Assembly (NCBI GenBank): GCA_021229015.1
Contig: CM037789.1
Coordinates: 27,969,749 to 28,033,748 of the forward strand
DNA: 64,000 nt
Direction: 5' to 3'
From: Solen grandis
Taxonomy: Eukaryota; Mollusca; Bivalvia; Adapedonta; Solenidae
Under the pieces are notes generated by a model. It was given only the letters and a program-made list of their open reading frames with translations. It was not told where the DNA came from and searched no databases. The position numbers and the translations under genes are program-made. Of the stretch, positions 46,779 to 59,707 are shown piece by piece (within the stretch, counting starts at the first letter, position 1; each line of letters starts with the position of its first letter).

Positions 46779-49310
46779 AACTAAGGCGCCATCTGATGGA
46801 TACCTATATAGCTCAGTTACAGCCAGCCACACTGCCAAAGATTGACAGATTGTATGTAGAGCCAAGAATAAAACTGGTGACAGATGACACTGTGTGTGGT
46901 GACAACACTGAAACAAGCGATGATGACAGTGACAACACTGATATAGACAGATATTTTTCAAGAAGAAAGAGGTACAAACATTAACAATGTTTTCTTCCAA
47001 AAAAAGAAACGGTTTAGTCGGATCTACATCTCAGGGATGCAGGCCATGGAAAAACTGCTTTGTGTAAAATGCTGGTTTTGGCCTGGTGTCAGGAACATTC
47101 TGGTGAAAAGATCAATACATATATCCCTGATGATTTCTTGACAGCCATGAAGAAGTTTGACTTTCTGTTCTATATCCCTTTAAGGAACATAAGGAAAGAT
47201 TGGATGATCAGTGAAATTATCAAAAAGCAGTTTTTTGAGGATCCAGATTTCTTAAATATGTTTATAAAAAATGAATGTGACAAAAGCTCATGTCTTGTAA
47301 TATTGGACGGTTTAGATGAATGGGTGACTCCTTCAGACTATGAAGCTCCAATGCATACAACACATGGCCTGCCAGACTTGAGTTATTTCACAAAATACAC
47401 AGTCCTCACCACCACCCGGCCATGGAAGCTGGAAGTACTGAGGCTAGGGCCTCTCGAGATGGATAGGCAAATCCAGCTTAAAGGTATTGACAGGAGGGCA
47501 TCAAATGAATATATAGAGAACCTGGTAGATCTGCTAAATCAGAAGAAAAATGTCAGAAAAAAAAGTCATGACTTTAAACAACATATTAAGGCGAAAGATC
47601 TTGAACATTTTCTGAACATTCCCATCCTGCTGAAACAGTTGATAACATTGTGGCATCATAATGAGGAAGAAATTACAGGAAGATCACAAGTTCATCTATA
47701 CAGTGCTATGATAAACCACCTTCTTAAGGATGCCTGGGAAAGAAATAAAAAGAAGCCATTATCAGTTGGAAATACACAAGAGTCAGAACTCCCCTTATGT
47801 CTGAGAGAAAAACAGTACTGCAAGATCCACAAGAACTACTTTTTTCCCTGGCACATCTTGCCTTTACATCAGCATTTAAAGAGCAACTTGTTTTTGACCA
47901 TGTGGAAGCAGAATATCAGAATTTGACTGAAGGTGACATAAATTCCTGCTTAACAGCAGGCTTGTTGTGTCAGGAAATTTACACAAGTCCTCTTGATGAT
48001 GAGAAGAAAAAACTTTCATTCCTCCACAAAACCTTTCAGGACTTCCTGGCAGCTGTTTACCTGGTCATAAAACATGAGTCAGCAGAGCTTCCCCAAACAT
48101 GCAGTACTGGGGAGAAAATTCTAGACATGCGTTCTCTGTTTTATTTTGTAAGTGGCATGGACTCTGAAGTCATGACATCATTAATACGTCAAATACAGAC
48201 CATCCTGGAGGATAATGAGGACCACTTGAAACCAATACAAGACCTGCTGTGTGAGTGTGTGGGGGCCAGTAAGGAGAGTGGACTGCCACCGCCATGCTGT
48301 CATCTGGAGGCTGTTGTTATTGATAATGATCATTGTGGGGAGTTTTATAATGCATGTCCTGACTGGAAACTACAACATCTAATCAGTACCAATATGTCCT
48401 GTATAAAGCATGTCCATATAAATGTTCAAGTTGATCCACATGAGGACCTCCTCACCTGCCTGAGTCTTGTATCAGAGTGTCGGTCAGTACAACATTTGAA
48501 TCTAACCGTAAGAAAGAGTTTGTCCCAGGACATAGTAGCTCAGATGGACAAAGCATTTTGTGACAAATGGTCGCTGTCATCACTGTCACTTTTTGGTTTA
48601 GTGTGTGAGCCATGTTACAGATATCTGTACAGTGACAGACTGACCACGCTGGTCGTGTTAAACATCATTTGTGTGAACATCGCAAGTCCTACAGAGTGTC
48701 AGAGGTTGATGAAGGGTGTGGAGAGGGCAACACATCTGAAGACGCTGGATTTGTATGAAATAAAGTATAGTGAGGATGGTTATAGAGAGAAATGTTCAAC
48801 TCATCTTGACCTGTCTCGGTATTCACAGCTACAGATATTATCTCTAACAAATTGTGATATTTCAAAAGTTACAATCAACACAACGTCACTCACAAATTGT
48901 AGGGTCTGTGGCACACCTGTATACTTTGTGCCACGTGCTTTGACCATGATACAACACTGAAGTTAGGGAATATAAGAGATCCACATTCTCTGGATGAGAT
49001 TGTCACCATCCTGCCTCAGCTGACTCGGCTATTGCACCTGTCATTGACTTGTTTAGACTTTGGTGATAGAGATGTCTGTCTGTCTCTTGAGGCAACACAT
49101 TTAAAAAGTTTAGAATTACATTATGTTATTATGACAGATAGGGCAATGATCCAGTTTCTTAACTCAGTTCTCTCCACCAACCACAAGGTGAACTGTGAGG
49201 TTAAAGGTCAAGTTAGTGAAGCAGTTGAAACATATATCACCACCAGATTTGTGGTGAGACAGAGAGGTTTGGACTCTGTAGACTTCTACAGCCAGCCAGC
49301 AGCTCCTTGA
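46779..49310 (+). CDS. Paralog 2, exon 4: NACHT NTPase and leucine-rich C-terminus (frameshifted)
   Basis: It begins after ttattttcag in the phase left by exon 3. The order is: LRRHLMDTYIAQLQPATLPK, a linker; an acidic DDDSDNTD stretch; NNVFFQKKKRFSRIYISG, the strand before the P-loop; Walker A DAGHGKTALCKM (about 47036-47071); LVILDGLDEW, a NACHT-type Walker B; LTTTRPWKLE, sensor 1; PILLKQLITLWH; a winged-helix-like region with SLAHLAFTSAFKEQLVFD and KTFQDFLAAVYLV; then leucine-rich repeats such as LKTLDLYEI, LQILSLTNCDI and LKSLELHYV, ending at a stop at 49310. Single-base losses at about 46965, 46982, 47036, 47810 and 48947 each move the frame by one base in the same direction. It is either an unprocessed consensus with deletion errors or a young pseudogene. 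No RING domain was found. Confidence 0.7.
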
Positions 49311-49517
49311 ATATCCACAGACAGGAAGTCCACACAGAATAGACATTTTATTGACAGACATCTTTTCAACCACAGACATGTGCCTCAACCATTTATCTCT
49401 GATGTATGAAAATTGATTTGTGACTTATCCCTGACAATCTTCTTAAAGAACAATTCTCTCATAATGGACATTTTCCTTCTTTTTTTCTTTAAAGTCATGA
49501 AACTAAATTTGTATGTT

Positions 49518-49523
49518 AATAAA
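49518..49523 (+). terminator. Polyadenylation signal AATAAA for paralog 2
   Basis: It is the canonical hexamer about 210 bp after the stop codon. It fits a 3' UTR of about 230-240 nt; the cleavage site is not determined. Confidence 0.5.
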
Positions 49524-49579
49524 TACTGACAGATTGTATGGAAATCAGGAAGAACTTCGTTGAATGAAACCCTCCTTTT

Positions 49580-50999
49580 TAGCTCACTTGCAACAAATGC
49601 TACAGTGAGTTTTGGATAAAATTGATTTGTTCCTGAGACTGGCGTCCCTGCAACATAATGTTATGTTTAACAATAGAGGCCCCATATTTATGTCCATATT
49701 TCCATCAACCTTGGTCAGATGTTTGTCTTAATGGGATTATCTTGATCCATTTCAAAATGGTAGAGAAGCCTCAATAAAGTATCCATATGTGAAAATCATT
49801 AAAAGATTTGTTACCAAATAAGTCCAGAATATTTGTGTTTTACAAATCTAGGGCCAACAATTTATTAAATCCATTTATCAAACTGTGGTATGAATGTTTC
49901 TTTTAAGATTTATATCTTGAGACTGACTCTTCGAAAATAAGGGTCCAGTTTTGCATCTAAAAATGTAAGGTCAGTAGTGATCCCTCTTATGAAAACTTGG
50001 CTTGTTAACACCTAGAGGCCAAATTTGTAGCCAATCTTCCATGAAACTTGGTCAGAATGTTTTTCTTATGAATCTTGAACACGTTTCAAAATGGGTCAGT
50101 TGGATCAAAAATAGGTCAGAGGTCAAATCTTAAAAAACTTGTTAACACCTAAGGCACACATTTTGGATCCAATCTTCATGAAACTTGGTCAGAATGTTTC
50201 TCTCATAGAAATCTTGACTAAAAATTGGGTCAGTTGGGATCAAAAAGTAGGATAGGTCAAATCTTAGAAAAACCTTGTTTACACACTAGAGGCCACATTT
50301 TGCAATATCTTCATCAAACTTGGTCAGAATGTTTGTTTCATAAAAATCTTGAACGCTATCGAATTGGGTCATTGGGGTCAAAAGTAGGTCATAGGTCAAA
50401 TCTTAGAAAAACTTGTTAACACTCTAGAGGCCACATTTTGACCAATCTTCCTCAAACTTGGTCGAATGTCTGTTTCATAAACTTGACACCCTTCGAAATG
50501 GGTCAGGTTGGATCAAAAAGTAGGTCAGTAGGTCAAATCTTAGAAAAATCTTGTTACACACTAGAGGCTACAATTTTAATCCAATCTTCCTCAAACTTGG
50601 TCAGAATGTTTGTCTTGATGATATTTTGAACCCTTTCGAAAATGGGCAGGGCCGGACCGAAAAGTAGGTCAATAGGTCAAATCTTAGAAAAACTTGTTTA
50701 CACACTAAAGGCCACAGTTTTGATGCAATCTTCCTCAAACTTGGTTTTTTATGATATCTCGAACCAGGGGGGGAAAAAAAAAAATCTTGTTTCTACTCTG
50801 AGGGCAACATTTTTGGTCCAATCATCCTCAAACTTTGGCAGAATGTTTGTTATGATGATATCTTATGTGGATGGGGTCAGAAAATTCCTGAACATGGTTT
50901 CACCTCATCATCTTAATTCTAAAGCAATCTGTTTTGTATAGGCAATGAATGATACTTTTCTCAGGTGAGCGATCTAGGGTCATCTTGGCCCTCTTGTTA
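49580..50999 (+). mobile_element. R1-family element, beta core, just after paralog 2
   Basis: It starts agctcacttgcaacaaatgc (hairpin arm decayed) and ends ctcaggtgagcgatctaggg + tcatcttggccctcttgtta. The core has about six units of roughly 140 bp with cttcctcaaacttggtcaga, ttttgaaccctttcgaaa and ctagaggccacattttg. Confidence 0.75.
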
Positions 51000-51000
51000 T

Positions 51001-51765
51001 TTAAATAACTGCTTGTCATTACAAAATGCCTACATATTATATTTTTAGACTTTTATAAATAACATTATTTTTCATGAGGACTTGGCAAGTCATTGAAGAC
51101 TTAGGGTAATGTTAAGTGTTGTAATCATGTCATTAAGCAGGTATATTTATATGTCCATATTTCAGAGCATCTTGATCACCTTAGGGACGTTTCAGTGGGT
51201 TACAACTGATCTTAATTTTGGCATTTTTTTAAGTAGAATGGTAGAAGAAAGCCCCAATATTAAGTTCCATATGTTGAGAATATCATTAAAAGATTAGATT
51301 ACCAAATTTTGAAGGTCCAGAAAGTATGTTTTAGTGTTTTTATGCAAATTTGGCCAAAATTTCAATTAAAATTCGCAGTTTTAGTTTAAAAAAAAAAAAA
51401 AAAACCTAGTGAGGTATGTATTTTTTTACATTTTCAGAAAGCATTTATATCAGAGGATTGACTCTGGAAAAAAAGGAAGTATGCCCAGTGAATTTTTTTA
51501 TATAGAAAAATATACAAAACAAAATATAGTTTGGGGGTAGTTTTTGCATTCATTTGGTTATGGCACCAATGAGACGTTTATGCCTGTTTTGTATTTTCAT
51601 CTGAACTTAAAATTATATAATAAGTTACAATTTTTTTTAAATTTTATTTAAATAAATATTAGTAAATAATGTTGTTCTACAATTATACGCAAATCTTTTT
51701 GAAAAATTTAGAAAAAAAAAACAACGCTAAAAATTTCACTGAGAATTGCAATTTATTTCAATTTA
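51001..51765. other. AT-rich intergenic sequence, nothing recognised
   Basis: Homopolymer A and T runs are present; no gene or repeat terminus was seen. Confidence 0.5.
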
Positions 51766-52414
51766 TAAGTCCCCATTGGTGAAACTGGTTGGGGACTTTA
51801 GGTTTGCGCACATCCATCTGTTCACCCTGTCCGTCAGTCATTCCATCTGCCTCACATTTATGTTTGCTCTAAGCCTTGGACATTTATGGATGGATTTCAA
51901 TAAAACTTCACAGAAGTATTCTTCATCAACCATATTCACCCTTGAAAGGTCAAGGTCACAGGACATGTGAGAAATTGGTGTTCATAGGATACATCTTTGT
52001 GTCTCTTCTATGACTTCCATATTTATGGATGGATTTTCAAATTTGTAAATGAATGGCACATCAACCATATATGTCCTTGAGAAGGTCAAGGTCACAGGAA
52101 TAGTTTGAAATTGTCTTTAGTTCAAAGGCTTCATTTTCATGTCTGCTCTATAGATTCCATATCTATGTTTAGATTTTTATGAAACTTTACAAAAGTGTTT
52201 GTTATGACATAATAATGTGCATCAATGGTATGCACCTGAAAGGTCAAGGTCCCAGAAGTTGTTGGAAATTGTCTGGTATGCATAGTGCAGTGGGTGGAGA
52301 TCATAACCCATTTCCATAATTTTCTTGTTTCTGTCTGCCACAAATTATTAATGGGGGTTTTCACCAGTGTGGAACTCCTGACAGTATAGCTTGCTATACT
52401 GACAAGGGCTTGTT
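51766..52414 (+). mobile_element. Family C element with terminal hairpins
   Basis: It starts with the hairpin taagtccccattggtgaaac / tggttggggactta and then caccctgtccgtcagtc. The core has three units with tttatggatggattt and gaaaggtcaaggtcacagga. It ends ttttcaccagtgtggaactcc, hairpin gtatagcttgctatac, then tgacaagggcttgttgg. Confidence 0.7.
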
Positions 52415-52637
52415 GGTATTAATATAATCTACTTAGTGATATTGATTCAGTATATTTAGAGTGTGAGTGGAATTTATAAACATGTCATTAAAGTATAATA
52501 GATGACCAAAAAAGTTGATGATAAAACCAGACCAGTCTGACTGTCTGAGTGACTTGACTCTGATCAGGATTTTACCATTTTCTTCTCAAAACCTCAATGG
52601 CGATATTCTGAGTATTCATTGTGTTGTTTGATTTTTA

Positions 52638-53185
52638 TGCCCCACCAAAAATGGGGGGTGGGGGACATATAGGTTTGCCTTTGTCCGTATGTCCGTCCGT
52701 CCCAAAACTTTAGGACACGCATAACTCTGAAAGTATTTGTACTATAGACTTAATACTTCATGGATATATTATACAGACATGAACTTGCACACCTGGGTAT
52801 TTTTATCGAACTGCCGTTGAAGTTGACAGAGTTATTGAAAAATACGGAATTTTATGCTTGTGACGCATGTAACTCTTAAAGTATTTGTACTACAGGCTTG
52901 ATACTTCATGAATATATTATTCAGGACATGAACTTGTGCAATTGGGTATTAATATGCCTCCCACCAAAAAGTGAGGCATATAGATTTGCCGTTGTCTGTC
53001 CATCCATCCCAAAACTGTAACACCGGTAACTCAGAAGGTATTTTGCTACAGACTTTAAACATCATTGCAGACTATATTTTAATGGATAAATTACTCAGGA
53101 CATGACTTGCGCACCGTGTGTTGGCCTTTGTTTTGAGAAATGCAACAGGTGGGGGCATCGGTGTCCTCTGGACACACTTCTTGTT
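52638..53185 (+). mobile_element. Family E (ATGCCCCACC) hairpin-capped repeat, two joined copies
   Basis: It starts atgccccaccaaaaatgggg + ggtgggggacatat and then gtccgtatgtccgtccgtcc. A second start (atgcctcccaccaaaaagtg) is joined at about 52951. The end is aacaggtgggggcatcggtg, hairpin gtgtcctctggacac, then acttcttgttg. Confidence 0.7.
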
Positions 53186-53675
53186 GAAAATCATGTTAGT
53201 GAAAGTAGTTATGCTGATCAATGATGACTGAAATAGAGATTCAGTTATGTTTTGTTCACATGTATTAATGAAGGCAAACTTTTTCATTGTAAGCCAGCAT
53301 GTGTTCCAAGTATTTATATCAAGTTAGAAATATGAAAGTAGGGACAGAGTTATACATTGAAAGTTGAGCTTCAGACAGGCCTGGGATGAGTGAGCAGTGT
53401 GATACTATACAAGAAAATGTAAGTTCACTTTCAAAATCATTATTTCATTATAATGATTCAAAACTATGATTTAAGACTAAAATCATGTGTGTAAAATTAT
53501 AATAAAGAAACATGAAATATTGGTGATACGAAGTCCCTCTCTAGAGTTCCTCAGTTGGACCAGTACTATTGCTTGGAGGGCCTTGAGAGAATCCTGCCCC
53601 AGCCGGGCTTCAAACCACCAACCTTCATATCCACTGCCACAGGACCACGATCCTGGAATTTCTGTGTAAGTAAGG

Positions 53676-53863
53676 TAATCCATCATTAAATTATTATCAT
53701 GGTCCTTCAAATGCTTAAAAGAATTCAGTGCAGTTGCAAGCATCCATTGACTTGGAGCTATATGCTCTTTTGTTCAAAGTCTATGAAGGCTTGCATTTAC
53801 TACAAAATTCCCATGATCATCTGATGAACCGCGATCACAATTAGATGATGGATGGATTACTTT
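53676..53863. mobile_element. MITE-like element with about 30-bp TIRs
   Basis: The left arm ggtaatccatcattaaatta + ttatcatgg matches the right arm, whose reverse complement reads gtaatccatccatcatctaa + ttgtgatcg. It overlaps the end of a minus-strand tRNA-derived SINE head at 53580-53665 (B box gtttgaagcccgg). Confidence 0.6.
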
Positions 53864-53869
53864 AAAGTA

Positions 53870-54637
53870 AAAACAGCAGAAGACATGTAACCATTAGTAA
53901 ACAATATGAGTTTACAATTAATATTTGTGCGGTTATATTTTGCTTATCTTGGATAAGGATTCAGTCTAATCCGTTGTCTGTACCATGTAACTGCCTCTTT
54001 TAATTTGCATTTTCACATGCTCCTTGTATGATGGAATGCATTATGGTACATTTTTGTAACATAGGTGGAGAGCAGGCGATGGGCAGTTTTCTCAAAGATT
54101 TCTACTTCCTCTGACAAGAAGTCTCAATCATTTCAGAATTCTGGTCTTTTAATTGACCAAATATAGTAAAGAATGTATAAGTGTCCTGAGACTTGGACAA
54201 ATGTAGACCTGTCATCAGCAAACTTTGTAAGAGTGTAATACTATATTGAACAGTGCTAGTATGTTGTGTAAGCTAGAAAACAAGCCAAATGATCCAGATA
54301 TTACCGTAGTTGTGACCCTTTATTTTTACAAAATTGCACATTAATTCTCTTACAGAAGAAACTCTTGTCTAATTTGTACCAACCATTGTAAGAATATCCA
54401 TTTTTACAAACATCTTAAGTTTGACAACCAGGTTAGATAAAAGGACTCCCAGGCCTTTAAAAAAAAACCCCATCTTTCTAGTCAACTGTCAGTTGACAGG
54501 ATGAATATTAATTCTGCAAGATTACTTGCTTTCATCAATAATTTAAAGTTTCCTACAAACAATATAGTCCGTGGTCAAACCTGTCTACAATGGCCAGCCA
54601 AGGTTAAATACTGCTATATAAAAGTGCCTGCTTGGAA

Positions 54638-54640
<3 letters not shown>
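53870..54640. other. Intergenic sequence, nothing recognised
   Basis: No exon or repeat terminus was identified. A run of about 37 T follows at 54640-54677. Confidence 0.5.
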
Positions 54641-54679
<39 letters not shown>

Positions 54680-54904
54680 ACAAATCATACTAACTCAGGC
54701 ACTACTGTTGTGTTTCAGTAGTTAAAGATGAAGCCCATAAGTGACCACAAATGTGAAGATGACCACGACCAGTGAAGGTCAAGTTTGACATCCGGTCATG
54801 TGCCACAGCAGGCCAGGGCACCACAGGTCATATATTCACGGACAGGCTGGTCTATTCAACTAGCCAGGTATGTGTACAGACATACTTATACGTAATTATG
54901 GGTG

Positions 54905-55148
54905 GGGCCGCCGTGGCCGAGTGGTTACAATCGTGGACTACAAATCTCTCAGCCCCTCACCGCTGTGGGTTCGAATCCCGGTAGGGACTTCGGATTTTTC
55001 ATGTGAGGAAGCCTTCCAGCTGGCTTGCGGTAGGTCAGTGGTTCTACCCGGGTACCTCTGTGTACTCAGGGGTCTTCCTCCACCTGTAATTAGCTGGACG
55101 TCGCTACATGATTGAAATACTATCGCAGCAATGGTAAACTCCAATACA
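54905..55148 (+). mobile_element. tRNA-derived SINE, family B, intact head
   Basis: It has an A box ccgtggccgagtggttacaa and a B box gtgggttcgaatcccggtag, then catgtgaggaagccttccag, ttgcggtaggtcagtggttc, agctggacgtcgctacatga and a tail ttgaaatactatcgcagcaa. The head is Ser/Leu tRNA-like but does not close a proper cloverleaf. Confidence 0.85.
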
Positions 55149-55499
55149 ACAACTTAAACAACATCGTAATTATGGATTAAAGAGTTTTTGGACCAACTGA
55201 ATTTAGCTACAACAGGGATTTTCTTAAAACCTCATTCATTATCATATTCTGTTGCTAAGAAAAAAAAACAAGGGAAAATAAGGTTATTAGTTAAGCAGTG
55301 GGTGGGGTGGGCGTCACATTTTTTCCCAAACCATAATCTATATAGTTTCAAACAACATATTACAACTGTTCAACATGATGAAACGGTGTGTTACTACATG
55401 ACCCAGGCCTGTAGCTCTAAGGTCAGAGTCTTGTCTTGTCCAGGCTGTAACTTTCTTATACATAGGATTTTGAAATAAACTCAATTTTTCAACATATGT

Positions 55500-55740
55500 G
55501 AATAGACTGCACTGTTTGCCTTAAGGTTTGAGTGTCTGATTTGAGAACAGGAAGTCACAGGTTTGATCCCCAGTCCATTTCCAGGACTGATTGGCCAAGT
55601 GTTAGAATGATATTATTTGGTAAGGTATCACTTAAATTTCTATGGTGTGATACTGCAATGAAACATTACATAGTGATTATATCTCATCTGCAACTGAAAT
55701 ATTTTCAGCAGAAATTAAAACAAAAAAAAACAATTTAATG
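55500..55740 (+). repeat. Strongly diverged SINE A copy
   Basis: It has a B-box-like ggtttgatccccagtcc, then ccaggactgattggccaagt, ggtaaggtatcacttaaatt and gtgtgatactgcaatg. Confidence 0.5.
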
Positions 55741-56719
55741 ACATACTTTATGTGTTCTGATAAAAAAAGTGTGTTATTTAGTTGTTGCCATACTTTCTTT
55801 GACTCTCATTAATTTTAACTAAAAATGTGGCACTCCAAATAGGATATTTACATTAGACCTAATTGACATTTGATAGAATCAATTCTGTTTGACACTCATC
55901 AAACAAACAAACAAACAAGAAATCATGAAATACATTAGAACCTTGTTAAACAGAAGTTGAGACTGGGCTGAAACCTTCGAAATATCATTAAAAATTGACG
56001 CAAACTGAGTATAGTGACTCTAGATAGTGGAAAATACAAATAAGTTCATTAAGTTCTATATCCAATATAAAAATATATTAGCTTGTTTGTATTTCACGCA
56101 GAGCATTTGCTGATATAAAATACTCTATTAAATGTATATTCCTATTGAAATCGGAGTCAGTGTGAGGGCTTACAACTTGAAGCAACATTTTATAAAGGAT
56201 GTAGAAACATAATAATATATATACAGTTGAACCTGTATAAACGGTCACCTGTACTAAGTGGTCACCTGTATTAAGTGGTCAGTTAAAATATTTGCAAACA
56301 ATAATATTCTTATTATATTTAACCTTCATTCAGCCGTCATCACTTTTAAGCAGTCAGTTTTTCTTGTTGCCTTGACTGACTGCTTATGACAGGTTTGTCT
56401 GTATTTTGTTAATGCTAGGCTGTATGTTTTGTAATAAATGCTGATATTTGTCTAGATTTATGGTTCCGCCTCTTTATTCCTCAGCTTTACGTTGTAGATT
56501 GTAGGCAATCCTTGAATCATGCATGCCTTGTCCTGAGTGCAGCAGTGGTGATTATGGAAGTTTTAATTATTTTGGTAATTTCGGAATTTTTGTTATTTCG
56601 TTGATGATTCCACGTTAATATGTGGAATAAACTGTCCTATCTGATGTTTGTACAGGTTGCAGTGGCAACATGAACCGTCTGAAGGGACATGATGGATATG
56701 CATGCCATCCTGTCAGTGA

Positions 56720-56818
56720 CTTGACTATTTGAGTTTACAATCGCTTCGACAGTATGTCAGTCATATAGTGACGTCTAGCTAGTTACAGGTGGAGGAAGAC
56801 CCCGAATGCACGGAGGCC
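56720..56818 (-). mobile_element. SINE B 3' fragment
   Basis: On the minus strand it reads ggcctccgtgcattcggggt + cttcctccacctgtaactag through to the tail tgactgacatactgtcgaag. The head is missing. Confidence 0.7.
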
Positions 56819-57385
56819 TGTCAGTGACAAAAAAATTAAGAGATGTGAATTGGGTCAGTTTGGGCGTATTTATGTAGAATACATTATCGCAATCTGGTGA
56901 GTTATCGGCAGGTATACAAAATACTATTTAATTGATACTATTTGACAACGTGAGGAAAAGACTCCGGTAAGTACGAAGTGTAAGTATACGCCCTCTTTGA
57001 AAAAAGGGGATGTGCATATAGATTTACTCTGGTCCATCCTTCTGTCCATCACAGGATGTTGTGTTGTGCATATCTCAAAAATTAAATAAGCTTTTAGAGG
57101 AATGTTGCCTAGCATGGGTAGTTTCATTTAAAATATTGATTATGAGATAACTGAGATAAAGCCAATTTTTCCCCCTGATTTGGTAAAAAAATACTTTATA
57201 ATACAATTGATAGTGCTTTAGGCACATGGGGACTTTGTCTGCAATGAGAAAGTGCTGCAACTATGGTATCACACCATAGACAGGAGAAATGGTACCACCT
57301 GGTCACATTTTCTTGACAACGAGCCAAACTGAACTTCCCTTTATTTGTGTTGGGTAAGGGTACCATACTAATAACATTTTTTCGT

Positions 57386-57650
57386 GGGTTCGATCCCCGG
57401 CCGCGACATACCAAAGTCGTAAAAAATGGTACTGTTATAGCTCCCTTGCTTCGTGCTCAGCATATAATGGGTAGTTGCAGGACTGGTTGGCCCGGTGTCA
57501 GGATAATGTGACAGGGTGTGGGTATCATGCCACATGTCTACGGCGTGATACTGCAGTGTGGCAGCACTATATCTGTCTCAAGTAGACATCGTCTCCAAAT
57601 GACTTAAATACTGTCAATGGGACATTTAACCCAACAAGCAAACTAACTAA
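57386..57650 (+). mobile_element. SINE A copy
   Basis: It begins in the B box gggttcgatccccggccgc and runs through ggtagttgcaggactggttg, gtatcatgccacatgtctac, gatactgcagtgtggcagca and a tail gtcaatgggacatttaaccc. A second tRNA-like head lies next to it in opposite orientation (57668-57735: gggttcaattcccggcc on the minus strand). Confidence 0.75.
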
Positions 57651-57879
57651 TAACATTTTCAAGACTGGTATGTCATGGCCGGGAATTGAACCCATTGTGA
57701 TGGTGGACACTCTGACCACTTGACCACTGGAACTGGTTCTAAATGAGAGTGGTAACAAAGTGGAATACTAAGTAGTGTACAATATAACAGTGTTCCCGTG
57801 TGTTAGAAAACACTTGTCTTTCAGCTGGTGAACATCTATTTTCTGTAACAACACACAGATGAAGTTTTTCAGTTATATG

Positions 57880-58036
57880 TACAGTGCAACCTGTTCATAA
57901 CAACATCCTGTATTATCCAACACTTTTTGTTGGTCCCAATTTTTAAAGTATGTTCTATAATGACGTGCCTTATCTGACAATCTGTCTAATCTGAAAATGT
58001 CCGATGGTCCAAGTGGGTGTCGGATAAGACACTGTA
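57880..58036. mobile_element. TA-flanked CAGTG...CACTG MITE (pogo/Tigger-like)
   Basis: The ends are TA|CAGTG and CACTG|TA around a 153-bp body with partly complementary arms (ttatccaacactttttg; gtgtcggataaga). CAGTG with a TA target is typical of pogo/Tigger-derived elements. Confidence 0.6.
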
Positions 58037-58979
58037 GATACAATTTATTTCATTTGCTGGTGCTTTTATATTTAGTATCTGGATGGACAAGACCCAGGTA
58101 GTTTGTACAAAATGGTTGTTTGGTTTTCTTACCATCCCACTGACGACACTAATTCAACCATTTGGACATTTCTGGCTCCATGCTATTTTAAGCCATAACA
58201 CATCTCAATGGCCATGACATACCTAGTCATAAAGAGAGTTCCATAATGGGTCAGCTGGGTGTCTGGATAATTTGGGTGTGGCACCAGGCCATTATATTGC
58301 ATTGTGGTATCGAAGCAAGGCAACACTATATCTGTTTCATGTAGACAAGCAATGTTCCAGATGATTGAAATGCTGTTGTTCAGCAAAACAAGCACACAAG
58401 CTATTACATGTCATGGACAAGTTGAATGATATCACAAACTATTTCTGGTATAAGAGAATCACTTAAAACCAAGAGTGTTTATTGGTGGGAGACAATCATA
58501 AAGTTAAATAATTCATAAATCAGGTCATATTCATTTTCAGGCATGAAGTTCTGCAGAGCTACCTTAAACTTTAACTGGAGATTTAGAATCCTCAACATGT
58601 AAACATGGCAGGAATGACATGAACGGGTGAAATAGCTTGTGTCTGGTTGACCTAAGGATCCATCACTCTGGACTGGGATTCAGTGTCTGTACAAGGGTGT
58701 GGGTGCAGGAAACCGACAATGAGATGGGTTGAATGGTCACCATGGAGACATATAGCTGTGAAATGTGTATCTAATGTCCTTCAGTTTGTGAGCCGTCCTG
58801 GTGTGGTCTTCAAACCATGGTCTATCATCAGTTATTAACTACAGCAAACATTCCAGTATGTCTATATTGGTGTAGTTAATTAGATTTGTTCAAATATGAA
58901 ATGATCTGCATTATTTAACTTGACCTGTTGTGTCAAAATGAAACGGGTGGAATTTGAGCAAAATAGACAAATTTATATG

Positions 58980-59125
58980 GATTTGCCCAGTGTCCGGATA
59001 ATATGACTGGATGTGGTACCATGCCACATGTCTATGGCGTGATACTGCAGTGTGGCAGCACTATATCTATCTCAAGGAGACATCGTCTCCAAATGACTGA
59101 AATACTGTGGGTGATACATTAACAA
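58980..59125 (+). mobile_element. SINE A 3' fragment
   Basis: It contains gcccagtgtccggataatat, ggtaccatgccacatgtcta, gatactgcagtgtggcagca and atgactgaaatactgtgggt. A more diverged copy lies at 58140-58395. Confidence 0.7.
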
Positions 59126-59707
59126 CGAGGTGTGAAGGGGGAAGGATCCCTGACCCCTCACTCTGATAATGGAGTCATTAAATGGGTCACCATGTGGCCA
59201 AAATTAAAAAAAATATATATTTCTTACTTTTGTTAAAATATTATATTGTGTTGTTAATATCTTTGTGACACTGATAGTAAATTCCAGTAAACATCCTTGC
59301 TGTCAATACTTAAACTTTTTAATTTACGTGTATTGTCAATAAACTAAATTTAATTGTATGGACATTTGCGTAATCGTTCATCACTATAGAATTTTGTTAC
59401 ATATTTAACCTTCATTTAGTGGTCACCTCTATTAAGCAGCCACTTTCTCTTGTTCTCTTGACTGGTCCTTTAAGGCAGATTTGTTGAGTGTGACCATGAC
59501 ATAACCATTGATTATTTGTTAAAATGTATACTTAATCAAGCTTTCTTTGAGCAGACTTTATAGTTTAGTGATGTAATAATATATGTTTGAGATTTGAATG
59601 TTTAAAAACATTGTGATTAGACTTTAAGTTTAGCAATGTAGATAGAATATATTAACTTTAATCTTAAATTATAATGTTAACTATTAACTTCTCACACTTC
59701 GAGTTTT

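Noticed and set aside
46779..49310. Two or more separate small genes in exon 4
   Set aside because: The ORFs overlap, continue one NACHT-LRR pattern across one-base shifts, and lack their own starts or splice sites.
54905..54985. tRNA-Ser/Leu gene
   Set aside because: Same reasoning: it is the head of SINE B, repeated at 9923 and 31011.
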